A DNA stretch of 64,000 bases from Kiritimatiellia bacterium. Its GTDB lineage: Bacteria; Verrucomicrobiota; Kiritimatiellia; WLWN01. The DNA lies in the NCBI GenBank assembly GCA_012103575.1, contig WLWN01000001.1, forward strand, positions 1,740,538-1,804,537. Direction: 5' to 3'. The notes below the pieces were generated by a model. That model was given only the letters and a program-made list of their open reading frames with translations, was not told where the DNA came from and did no database searches. This document shows positions 8,772 to 16,720 of this stretch, piece after piece; position 1 is the first letter of the stretch; each line of letters begins with the position of its first letter. Made by a program: the position numbers and the translations under genes.

Positions 8772-9859
8772 AACCCATCGACAAATTTTCCATTTTTCTG
8801 AAAAAGTTTTCCATCGACGTATAACGATCCGCCTTTTCGAAGATCTTTGATCATATCCCAATGAAGAGCAGAGTTGTTTTTTCCCCCGGTCTCTTCATAC
8901 GATTGCCCAAGCGCTAAATGAATGGTACCTCCTATTTTTTCGTCAAACAAAATATTTTTGATGAAGCGTTGAATCGCATAGTTTGTTCCAATACCCAGTT
9001 CACCTAAACGTCTTGCCCCAGGATCCATATCGAGCATCGAGAGTAGAAACTTTTCATTTTTTGTGGCGGATGCTTCGACGACTTTCCCTTGTTTAAACAC
9101 AAGTCGGATCCCATCTATTTCGCGGCCTGCATGACAGACTGGAAAGTCATATTGGATCGTGCCTTCTGCTGAGTCTTCAATCGGGCCGGTAAAGATTTCA
9201 CCGCTAGGCATATTGTAAATGCCGGGAGAGTTGATAAAGGTTCGCTTTTTAACGGACATTTTCAAATCGGTGCCCGGACCCACAATCCGTATTTGATCAG
9301 CTCCTTTTAATCGTTTGATCAGACGATCTTGCTTTCGGGCTAATGCATTCCAGGCCGCTATAGGATTTTTCCGATCGGAAAACGTAGCGTTATATACAAA
9401 ATCTTCAAAGTGACTCAGGCTCATATCCGCATCTTGCGCATGTGCTTGGGTCGGAAACAGAGTGATAACCCATTTCTTCTTAATGAGGATTTCACGAAGT
9501 GGCTTTAATGCTTTTGAAACACGCACCTGTTTTTTCGGGTCGGCATTTGACAATGCTCGGGTATTCGGACTGGCTTCAATACGAATCGATCCGTGTATAT
9601 GGCGTGCATAAGAGCGTTGGACCGATGTGACTTTATCAAAGTGATGAGGCTTCCCGTATGTATAAAATAGCTCTGTGGTTTTAGCAGGAGAGAGTTGAAG
9701 AAGAGGGGATGCACCGGATCGGATGAGTTCTTCATAGGTAGAAGTGACTAGGGGTTCAGCTTCTAAGCTACTGGTAATCGAGATAATTTCTTGAGGTTGA
9801 GCTCGTACACAGTATTTAACGAGTGTTTTTGCTAAACTTTTTATGCGTGGGTCATTCAT
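8768..9859 (-). CDS. M29-family metal-dependent aminopeptidase
   Basis: Leucyl/aminopeptidase T (AmpS/PepS) type enzyme that trims N-terminal residues from peptides in the cytoplasm. The 363-residue protein shows the metal-ligand segments of the family: PSGEIFTGP, GELGIGTN, HLALGQSYEETGG and the C-terminal HWDMIKDL. An ATG at 9859 (MNDPRIKSL) is chosen over a further upstream start because the family starts there. The last codons lie within the inverted repeat of the adjacent foldback element, so that element may have replaced the original 3' end. It is divergent from ddl. Confidence 0.9.
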   Translation of the reverse strand: MNDPRIKSLAKTLVKYCVRAQPQEIISITSSLEAEPLVTSTYEELIRSGASPLLQLSPAKTTELFYTYGKPHHFDKVTSVQRSYARHIHGSIRIEASPNTRALSNADPKKQVRVSKALKPLREILIKKKWVITLFPTQAHAQDADMSLSHFEDFVYNATFSDRKNPIAAWNALARKQDRLIKRLKGADQIRIVGPGTDLKMSVKKRTFINSPGIYNMPSGEIFTGPIEDSAEGTIQYDFPVCHAGREIDGIRLVFKQGKVVEASATKNEKFLLSMLDMDPGARRLGELGIGTNYAIQRFIKNILFDEKIGGTIHLALGQSYEETGGKNNSALHWDMIKDLRKGGSLYVDGKLFQKNGKFVDGF

Positions 9860-10003
9860 GTTTCTACATAGTAATACGTGATAAAAAATGGTCAAGATTT
9901 GATTATTCTGGAGTCTTCATGATAGTGTTTCATTTCTCGTAACGGTTGTATTGGAATAGGTTTACTTTACTGAAAATAAAAAATCCGAAACCAGAAAAAT
10001 GGT

Positions 10004-10891
10004 ATGCACCAAAAAAGATTTAAAAAAGTAGCTATATTTATGGGGGGACTTTCTTCCGAGAGGGAGATCTCTCTAGCATCAGGTAAAGCGGTCGCTAATG
10101 GGTTAAAGGTGGCAGGATATCAAGTCCTATGGATTGATCTTACAACGCATGATGTCGAAGTCCCTGATGATGTAGACGTCGCTTTTATTGCCTTGCACGG
10201 AGCTTTTGGTGAGGATGGTTCCATCCAAAAAATATTAGAGAAGAAAAAGATTCATTATACCGGTTCAGGGCCCGAAGCTAGTCTACAAGCATTTGATAAG
10301 TGCCTAAGCAAAGCCGTCTTTGTTAAACATCAAATATCGACACCTCCGTATCAAATTTTACAGGCAGATTACCCTTTAAACCTGGCACTACCGGTCTTGA
10401 TTAAACCGCCTTTACAAGGATCAAGTATAGGCATTGAACATGTCTTTAAAGAAGAAGAATGGGCGCCTGCTTTTAAACGTGCCTTAAAATATAATCAGCC
10501 CCTTCTTGTAGAACGTTTTATTCCGGGACGAGAGTTAACAGTGGGTATTGCTGGAGAGCAAATTTTGCCCGTTTTAGAAATCAGAGCCCCTAAAGGAAAC
10601 TATAACTATCACGCCAAATATTCAAAAGGTATAACAGAATATCTTGTTCCAGCGCCTTTGCCGCATGAATTATCTAAAACGTGTCAAGATTTAGCGATGA
10701 AGGCCTTTAAAACGTTAGGGTGCTCTGGGGTAGGCCGAGTCGACTTTCGTATGAATGAAGAAGGAACACTTTTTGTTTTAGAGGTAAACACGATTCCGGG
10801 TTTTACAGAAACCAGTTTACTCCCTAAATCGGCTCTTGCTGCGGGGATTCCGTTTCCTGATCTTTGTGAGAAAATACTGAATGCCACATAA
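10004..10891 (+). CDS. ddl: D-alanine--D-alanine ligase
   Basis: ATP-grasp enzyme that makes D-Ala-D-Ala for peptidoglycan. The 295-residue protein shows the N-terminal MGGLSSEREISLASG, the HGAFGEDGSIQ loop, the ATP-grasp lysines (LIKPPLQGSSIGIEHV), and the terminal EVNTIPGFTETSLLPKSA with the metal ligands. It heads a division/envelope gene run (ddl-ftsQ-ftsA), the usual order at the end of a dcw cluster. Confidence 0.96.
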   Translation: MHQKRFKKVAIFMGGLSSEREISLASGKAVANGLKVAGYQVLWIDLTTHDVEVPDDVDVAFIALHGAFGEDGSIQKILEKKKIHYTGSGPEASLQAFDKCLSKAVFVKHQISTPPYQILQADYPLNLALPVLIKPPLQGSSIGIEHVFKEEEWAPAFKRALKYNQPLLVERFIPGRELTVGIAGEQILPVLEIRAPKGNYNYHAKYSKGITEYLVPAPLPHELSKTCQDLAMKAFKTLGCSGVGRVDFRMNEEGTLFVLEVNTIPGFTETSLLPKSALAAGIPFPDLCEKILNAT

Positions 10892-11026
10892 CATACAGCT
10901 TTCATCTTTACTAATCAAAGAGGACCACTTACAGTTTTTGCCAAATGCTAACAGCTTTTTCGATAACAAACTGAGGACCTAGGACCAACACGAACAACGA
11001 ATAACCAATAACTCTTCCAAGACCCC

Positions 11027-11893
11027 ATGTGGTTTAACGACGCGTCTGTAACAACTAAAAACCGAAAGAAAAACCGAAGGAAGCCTGCCCGACAGCCTAT
11101 ACTTAGGGTCAATGCCCGTGTGGTGGATAAGAAAAAAGCGCGTACACGTCGTTGGAAAACTTTGCTGGTTATGACTGCGGCTATCGGAGGAACATCGTGG
11201 TTAATTGTAGCAGGGGTTCAGTCTTTGGGCGCATTGCTTTTTTCAGAAAACGAGAAATTCATTCTTAAACATGTTGAAATTCATAATCCCGGCGGTAAAT
11301 TAAAGCAACGCCATATTAAAGAATATACAAACCTGATCGATGATCTAAACCTATTCGATGTCGATATTCGTCAAGTACGAAAAGACTTAGAAAGTGTGCC
11401 TCTCATTAAGAGCGTTACGGTTCAACGAAGAGTTCCAGACACACTGATTATCAATATTATTGAACGAACGCCTGTAGCACGTCTTAGCCATCGCGTAAAA
11501 GGATTCTATCTAGCTATTGATCGCGAAGGCTATGTCTTAGGCCCAGGGTCCCAATCTCATTATCTTCCTATCATTCAGGGGTATCGGCAAGCCGGGTTGG
11601 GCCCTGGAGATTATATCCAAAACGATTTTTTTCATGATGCATTGAAGGTCTTAGAGTATTGTGACTCGGCACGGTTAACACAGATCTTTAAAGTTAGCAC
11701 GATTGGTATAGGCAATCCTGAAGCATTGGAAATAAGATTAGAAAACGAAGAACTTATCTATATGTCGAGACATAACATTGAAGCCAAACTCAAAAATCTT
11801 GCGCCTATCCTGCAAGACGCACGGAAAAAGGGACGACAGATTGAATATGCAGATTTAACAGTTAGTAAAAACTTCCCTGTAAAATACAGATGA
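11027..11893 (+). CDS. ftsQ: Cell division protein FtsQ/DivIB
   Basis: Bitopic membrane protein that links early and late divisome proteins. The 288-residue product has a basic cytoplasmic N-terminus, one membrane segment at about residues 48-70 (LLVMTAAIGGTSWLIVAGVQ), a POTRA domain (ILKHVEIHNPGGKL to VPDTLIINIIERTPVARL) and the FtsQ beta domain. The position between ddl and ftsA supports the assignment, as sequence conservation in this family is weak. Confidence 0.9.
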   Translation: MWFNDASVTTKNRKKNRRKPARQPILRVNARVVDKKKARTRRWKTLLVMTAAIGGTSWLIVAGVQSLGALLFSENEKFILKHVEIHNPGGKLKQRHIKEYTNLIDDLNLFDVDIRQVRKDLESVPLIKSVTVQRRVPDTLIINIIERTPVARLSHRVKGFYLAIDREGYVLGPGSQSHYLPIIQGYRQAGLGPGDYIQNDFFHDALKVLEYCDSARLTQIFKVSTIGIGNPEALEIRLENEELIYMSRHNIEAKLKNLAPILQDARKKGRQIEYADLTVSKNFPVKYR

Positions 11894-11980
11894 GGGTAAA
11901 CCTATTTGATGGTTTGTAGTGGCCGCGCAAGCGGCGTTATTTTGCAAAAGGCTCAAGACTTTTGGTTTTTAAGGAACGCG

Positions 11981-13186
11981 ATGGCATCACTTCCACCTAT
12001 TGTAGCTATTGAAATCGGAACGACCAAAGTCCGAGTATTGGTCGCTGAAGTTAGAGAGGATGAACACCTTATGATTACGGGTGTTAGAGATCAACCTTCT
12101 CGAGGTGTTCGCAAAGGCGAAATTGTTCACTTTGATAATGCTCTTTCCTGTGTGCGAACGGCATTCGATGAAGCTGAGATGCAGAGTCAAGTCACGATCA
12201 ATGCCGTATATGTCTTGCTTTCGGGAGCAGATATTCAAGCGGGAACCAATAAAGGAAGTGTACCGCTGGTAGGGCCTGAACAAGAAATTCTTCCCGATGA
12301 TATTCAGCATGTTCTTGATACGTCCAAAGCAATTAGCTTAGCAACAGATCGTGAAATTTTACATTCTATCCAGCAGTATTTTTATGTAGATGATCAGCAG
12401 CCTGTTATTGATCCCAAGGGGATGGAAGGCTCTAAGCTATCGGTTGATATGCTCATTGTTCATGGTGTTCGAAACCGTTTACGTAACACCATAAAAGTAG
12501 TCCGAAGCGCTCATGTAGAAGTACAGGATGTTGCTTTTAGTGGTTTGTGCTCTGCTTTAGCGGTCCTTACACCTGAACAAAAAGAAAGCGGTGCGATCGT
12601 TATTGATTTAGGAGGTGGGACAACGGATTACTTCGTCTATGCTGAAAAAGCAGTAGCCATGGCAGGTACAATAGCTGTCGGCGGAGATCATATTACCAAT
12701 GACCTAGGGTTAGGGTTGGGTATTCCCACGGTGCAGGCCGAAAGGGTTAAAGTCGAACATGGAAGCGCTATGGTTGACCTTTCTGTCCGTGGTCAAAACA
12801 TTTCTTTACCTGCAGAAGGCGGGTTTACAGGACGAAATGTTAAACTTGTTGATATTCAAACCATTATTCATGCGCGCGTATATGAAACGTTGAGTTTGGT
12901 GAGAAATCAACTGAAAGAAAAAGATTTTCTTCATCTAATTGGAGCAGGTGTGATCCTAACCGGTAGCGGATGTAAGTTAAAACGGATCGAGGAACTCGTT
13001 CAAAAAGTTTTTCAATTGCCTTGTCACAAGGGGGTGCCTCGAAATCTAAGTGGTCTTGCCGTTGTCACAGAGGGCGCTGAATATGCTGCATGTATTGGGA
13101 TGTTGCGTTATGCGTTAAAAGTGGGAAGCAAAGAATCCTCAAGCATTCCGATTTTTTCTATGTTAAAGGGAATTTTTAGAAAATGA
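11981..13186 (+). CDS. ftsA: Cell division protein FtsA
   Basis: Actin-like ATPase that tethers FtsZ to the membrane. The start at 11981 (MASLPPIVAIEIGTTKVRVL) has a TAAGGA site and matches the family start. The 401-residue product shows phosphate 1 (IEIGTTKVR), the 1C domain, phosphate 2 (VIDLGGGTTDYFVY), and the adenosine motif (LTGSGCKLKRIEELV). The final residues IPIFSMLKGIFRK resemble the amphipathic membrane-targeting helix. The ftsZ gene normally follows ftsA but does not here; the next gene overlaps by four bases (ATGA). Confidence 0.95.
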   Translation: MASLPPIVAIEIGTTKVRVLVAEVREDEHLMITGVRDQPSRGVRKGEIVHFDNALSCVRTAFDEAEMQSQVTINAVYVLLSGADIQAGTNKGSVPLVGPEQEILPDDIQHVLDTSKAISLATDREILHSIQQYFYVDDQQPVIDPKGMEGSKLSVDMLIVHGVRNRLRNTIKVVRSAHVEVQDVAFSGLCSALAVLTPEQKESGAIVIDLGGGTTDYFVYAEKAVAMAGTIAVGGDHITNDLGLGLGIPTVQAERVKVEHGSAMVDLSVRGQNISLPAEGGFTGRNVKLVDIQTIIHARVYETLSLVRNQLKEKDFLHLIGAGVILTGSGCKLKRIEELVQKVFQLPCHKGVPRNLSGLAVVTEGAEYAACIGMLRYALKVGSKESSSIPIFSMLKGIFRK

Positions 13187-14073
13187 ATCGTACAGAACAA
13201 TTTTTAAATCTTTTTTGTTGCGTGGCATATAAGGTTACCGGCCTCCAACGCTTCTTCGTATTAGGATTTTTGTATACGACTCTTTGTGTACCAGGATCTG
13301 TTGGCAATGTTTATTCCGCTGAACCTGACCTCTGGTTTCCCGTTGGTGAAGAGTTAGTTTATGACCTTTATTGGGGGTTTATACCCGTTGGAAAGACACG
13401 TGTAACAACCGCGTGGGTTACCGAAGATGACCGTCAGTTATTAGCCATCCGGTTTCGGACAAAAAGCAACCGAGTGATCGCAAGCGTTTATCCGGTTGAT
13501 GATTTAATAGAGAGTATTATTGATCCTGAAACCTTTCTTCCTATCCGGTTTACTAAACGATTGAAAGAAGGTCGTTATCGGTGTGACGAAACAACAACGT
13601 TTGACTTTGAGGTGCTAAAAGCCCATTGGATATCGCGCGTAAAAGATCAAGAAAAAGAGTATCCGATCCATTCAGATACACGGGATCTTGTTTCATTTAT
13701 GTATTACATGCGATCTAAAGGTTTCCAGGTAGGAAACGATACTGTGTTTCAGGTTATGGCTGATGAAAAACTCTATAGTCTATTTATTAAAGCACCTCAA
13801 GTGGAGAAGATTCGTTTGAAACGGTACGGGAAAATACCCAGCTTAAAAATTGAACCAACGGCTTCTTTTAAAGGCCTTTTCGTACGGAAAGGAAAGATGC
13901 AGATATGGATTTCTGAAGATGACAGACATCTGATGACAAAAATCGTTGCGAAAACCCCTTTTGCAGATGTGAACATTAAATTAGCCGAAGTCCATGGGCC
14001 GGGTGATGATTTTTGGGTGCAGACAACCCCGAAGAAAAAATCAAAAAAAAGGCAACGCAGACATGGGCGTTAA
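13183..14073 (+). CDS. DUF3108-family exported protein
   Basis: Function unknown. The 296-residue protein has an N-terminal hydrophobic segment (about residues 24-40, RFFVLGFLYTTLCVPGSVG) followed by SAEPD, which looks like an export signal. The body has the DUF3108 features: GEELVYDLYWGFIPVGKTRV near the start, DDLIESIIDPETFLP, and TRDLVSFMYYMRS. The family is periplasmic or outer-membrane-associated in Gram-negative bacteria. It overlaps ftsA by four bases, and its very basic 3' end (KKKSKKRQRRHGR) overlaps or abuts hldE. Confidence 0.85.
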   Translation: MNRTEQFLNLFCCVAYKVTGLQRFFVLGFLYTTLCVPGSVGNVYSAEPDLWFPVGEELVYDLYWGFIPVGKTRVTTAWVTEDDRQLLAIRFRTKSNRVIASVYPVDDLIESIIDPETFLPIRFTKRLKEGRYRCDETTTFDFEVLKAHWISRVKDQEKEYPIHSDTRDLVSFMYYMRSKGFQVGNDTVFQVMADEKLYSLFIKAPQVEKIRLKRYGKIPSLKIEPTASFKGLFVRKGKMQIWISEDDRHLMTKIVAKTPFADVNIKLAEVHGPGDDFWVQTTPKKKSKKRQRRHGR

Positions 14074-15061
14074 AATGGCACGGATACAAGAAATAGTAGC
14101 ATCCTTTCGCGATCAACAAATTTTGGTCGTAGGAGACTTAATGCTTGACCAGTATATTCACGGAAAAGTCGATCGGATATCGCCTGAAGCGCCTGTTCCC
14201 GTTGTCCGTGTAACTCACGAGGAAAATGTGCCTGGCGGAGCGAGTAACGTGGCATGGAACATCAAGTCTCTTGGGGGGACCGTGACGGTAGCCGGCATTT
14301 TAGGGAAAGATCAAGATGCAGAAACCTTAAAGCGTCTATTGCTCCAAGAAGGGGTCTCGATTGAACCTGTTATCTGTGATGAAGAAATGGCCACAACCGT
14401 GAAAACACGAGTTGTTGCGGAGCGTCAGCAAGTGGTCCGAATTGATCGGGATCGTGAAGGAAGTTATTATCCTAAAGACCTTCTTCAAATATTTTGTAAG
14501 CGTCTTGAAAATGTGGCCAAACAAGCGACAGGCATTATTATCGAAGATTACGGGAAGGGTCTTGTGGAACAAGATGTTGTTGATTGTGTCTTGAAAACCG
14601 CTAAAGAAACAGACATCCCAGTAGGGTTCGATCCAAAAGATAATCATGCATTGAACGTGTCAGGCGTGACATTAGCTACACCCAATCTGCATGAGGCCTT
14701 TTTAGCGGCTGGAATCAGAGAGCCAAACTCTATTACGGAGGACGATCCTTCACTTCAGATTGTCGGCAAGATTCTCTTGAAAAAATGGAAGCCGGAACAT
14801 TTATTGATGACCTTAGGTCCTCTAGGTATGTGTCTTTTAACACAGGGGCATAAAAGTCAGCATGTGCCTACCAGAGCACGGGAGGTATTTGATGTAAGTG
14901 GGGCTGGTGATACAGTAATGGCGATGTGTCTTTTGGCCTTGAGCGCTGGTGCTTCCTTTTACGAAGCCGCCGAATGTGCAAATGCCGCAGCCGGTGTGGT
15001 CGTAGGGAAACTAGGTACAGCCACCTGTTCAAAAGAAGAGTTATTAGATTGTTTTAGATAA
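14063..15061 (+). CDS. hldE: D-glycero-beta-D-manno-heptose-7-phosphate kinase (HldE kinase domain, RfaE1)
   Basis: Phosphorylates heptose 7-phosphate in ADP-heptose synthesis for LPS core. The PfkB/ribokinase fold shows VVGDLMLDQYIHGKVDRISP, EAPVPVV, PGGASNVAWNI, the central IIEDYGKGL, DPKDNHALN and the catalytic FDVSGAGDTVMA, then ANAAAGVVVGKLGTAT, all close to the E. coli HldE N-terminal domain. The nucleotidyltransferase domain of bifunctional HldE is missing, so that activity must come from another gene. The start may be 14063 or 14075; both overlap or touch the preceding gene. Confidence 0.93.
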   Translation: MGVKMARIQEIVASFRDQQILVVGDLMLDQYIHGKVDRISPEAPVPVVRVTHEENVPGGASNVAWNIKSLGGTVTVAGILGKDQDAETLKRLLLQEGVSIEPVICDEEMATTVKTRVVAERQQVVRIDRDREGSYYPKDLLQIFCKRLENVAKQATGIIIEDYGKGLVEQDVVDCVLKTAKETDIPVGFDPKDNHALNVSGVTLATPNLHEAFLAAGIREPNSITEDDPSLQIVGKILLKKWKPEHLLMTLGPLGMCLLTQGHKSQHVPTRAREVFDVSGAGDTVMAMCLLALSAGASFYEAAECANAAAGVVVGKLGTATCSKEELLDCFR

Positions 15062-15078
15062 TTTTTTTCTATACACAC

Positions 15079-15861
15079 ATGAGAATGGTATTGAAAGAGA
15101 CTCCTATAAAAAAGAAGAGTATAGGCGTTATACCTACACGATGGGCGTCTACTCGTTTTCCTGGGAAGATACTAACACCCTTATGTAAAAAACCTTTGAT
15201 TCAGTGGGTCGTAGAGCGAGTCCAGCAAGCAACATTTCTTGATCAACTATTGGTTGCCACGGACGACGAACGGATCAAAACCGTTGTAGAAGACTTAGGT
15301 GTAGATGTTGTTTTGACACGGAGCGATCATCCTTCTGGTACGGACCGGATTGCTGAAGCGATATCTGAATACGATGCAGAGATTGTTGTCAATATTCAGG
15401 GGGACGAACCGTTAATAAATCCTAACCTGATTGATCAGGTTGCTGCCGTTATAAGCGAGAATCACTCCTGGGATATGGCGACAGCAACGGCCCCCATCGA
15501 TCGTGAACAAGATTTACATGACCCTTCTGTTGTAAAAGTAGTGTGTGACCAAGATCTTCGGGTTTTGTATTTTTCCCGAGCTCCCATTCCTTTTTCAAGA
15601 GAGAAAGAGCTCAGTCTATCCGTATCTTCTATGTATTGGCGCCATATTGGCATCTACGGATATAAGCGAAGTTTCTTGGAGAAACTGGTCAAAATACCTC
15701 CCTGTACGACTGAAAAAATCGAAAAACTTGAACAGTTGAGAGCCCTTCATATCGGTGCTCACATTCGAATGATTAAAACAGAAGAGGTTAGTCTGGGTGT
15801 TGATACGCCAGAAGATGTTCAGAGGGTCGAAGCTATTCTTCGAATAGAGAACGGATTTTAG
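15079..15861 (+). CDS. kdsB: 3-deoxy-manno-octulosonate cytidylyltransferase (CMP-KDO synthetase)
   Basis: Activates KDO with CTP for LPS inner core assembly. The 260-residue protein shows GVIPTRWASTRFPGKIL, VATDDERI, TRSDHPSGTDRIAEA and VVNIQGDEPLINP, which are diagnostic for KdsB. It follows hldE by 17 bases, forming an LPS-sugar pair in the same operon. It converges on ompH with only 15 bases between the stops and no obvious terminator. Confidence 0.96.
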   Translation: MRMVLKETPIKKKSIGVIPTRWASTRFPGKILTPLCKKPLIQWVVERVQQATFLDQLLVATDDERIKTVVEDLGVDVVLTRSDHPSGTDRIAEAISEYDAEIVVNIQGDEPLINPNLIDQVAAVISENHSWDMATATAPIDREQDLHDPSVVKVVCDQDLRVLYFSRAPIPFSREKELSLSVSSMYWRHIGIYGYKRSFLEKLVKIPPCTTEKIEKLEQLRALHIGAHIRMIKTEEVSLGVDTPEDVQRVEAILRIENGF

Positions 15862-15876
15862 CTTTGAAAATTTGAT

Positions 15877-16455
15877 TTATTCAGGTTCGCTTTTATTGAG
15901 CTTTTCTAAAATGATATCTGTAATATCTAAATCTTTCTCTACATACAGCATGATTGACACGGCATTTAAACTTTGTCCTGACGAATCTATAACCAATGAA
16001 AAGTTTTGTGTTTTTGCATAGTCGTGTATGGTGCTCTTAATTTCCTTAACAATACGGTTACGAATACGTTCACTTTGACTTTGCAGCTCTTTCTTGCGTG
16101 ATCTATCAAATTCTCGAATTTTTTTTTCAAAATCTCTTAATTCAATAAGCTTTTCTTCTGCCTCATCTCTTCTCTTTTCTTTTGTTTCCTCGTTATAAGC
16201 AGGGTTTCGAGCATCTTCTCTCATTTGGTTCAATGTCTCTTCAAGACCCCCGTACGCTTGAATGAGTTCTTTTCGGTCTTTGTTAAATTCATCCGCCTTC
16301 TCTTGAAGGTTTTGATCAGCTGACTTTGTTTTTTCATAATCGGTAAAGATACGATCTAAGTCAACAACGGCTATGTTCGCATCTAAGGCATAGCTCGTTG
16401 TGATGGTTGCCATAAGTATGGCTATACATGCACCATATTTTTTAAAAATGTTCAT
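15877..16455 (-). CDS. OmpH/Skp-family periplasmic chaperone
   Basis: Predicted periplasmic holdase that escorts unfolded outer-membrane proteins to BamA. The 192-residue protein has a signal peptide (ACIAILMATITTSYALDA), the family start NIAVVDLDRIFTDYEKTK, a long charged coiled coil (about residues 45-140) and the C-terminal return strand FSLVIDSSGQSLN. It lies directly downstream of bamA on the same strand. A foldback MITE separates the two and could reduce read-through into this gene. Confidence 0.9.
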   Translation of the reverse strand: MNIFKKYGACIAILMATITTSYALDANIAVVDLDRIFTDYEKTKSADQNLQEKADEFNKDRKELIQAYGGLEETLNQMREDARNPAYNEETKEKRRDEAEEKLIELRDFEKKIREFDRSRKKELQSQSERIRNRIVKEIKSTIHDYAKTQNFSLVIDSSGQSLNAVSIMLYVEKDLDITDIILEKLNKSEPE

Positions 16456-16548
16456 TCTATTTTCTCTCCTATTTTTGACTGATTCATGGTTTTTTGTCTA
16501 ACAACTAGTACCCGATAACAAATAGAAAAACCCAAATATTCTATTTGG

Positions 16549-16713
16549 CCTGGATCCGTCAGTTAAACGTAGGATTTCTGTGCGAATGCTTTGGAGGCAA
16601 AAGGAATTGCAAAAAAACGCAGGCGCACCCGCTGGGTGCGTCGAGGCTTTTTTGTAATTCCTTTTGGCCCAAATGGTTCGTGCAGAAAACCGCGTTTAAC
16701 TGACGGATCCAGG
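16549..16713. mobile_element. Foldback MITE, copy 1 (between bamA and ompH)
   Basis: A 165-bp palindromic element with ends CCTGGATCCGTCAGTTAAAC and its inverse. The two arms of about 80 bases pair along nearly their whole length around a small loop at GCACCCGCTGGGTGC. A-runs and T-runs flank the central GC stem, so each strand reads like an intrinsic terminator. It is inverted relative to copies 3 and 4 and differs from them by a few substitutions and a 2-base insertion. No coding capacity. Flanks are TTTGG and TTTTG, not an exact duplication. Confidence 0.9.
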
Positions 16714-16720
16714 TTTTGGT

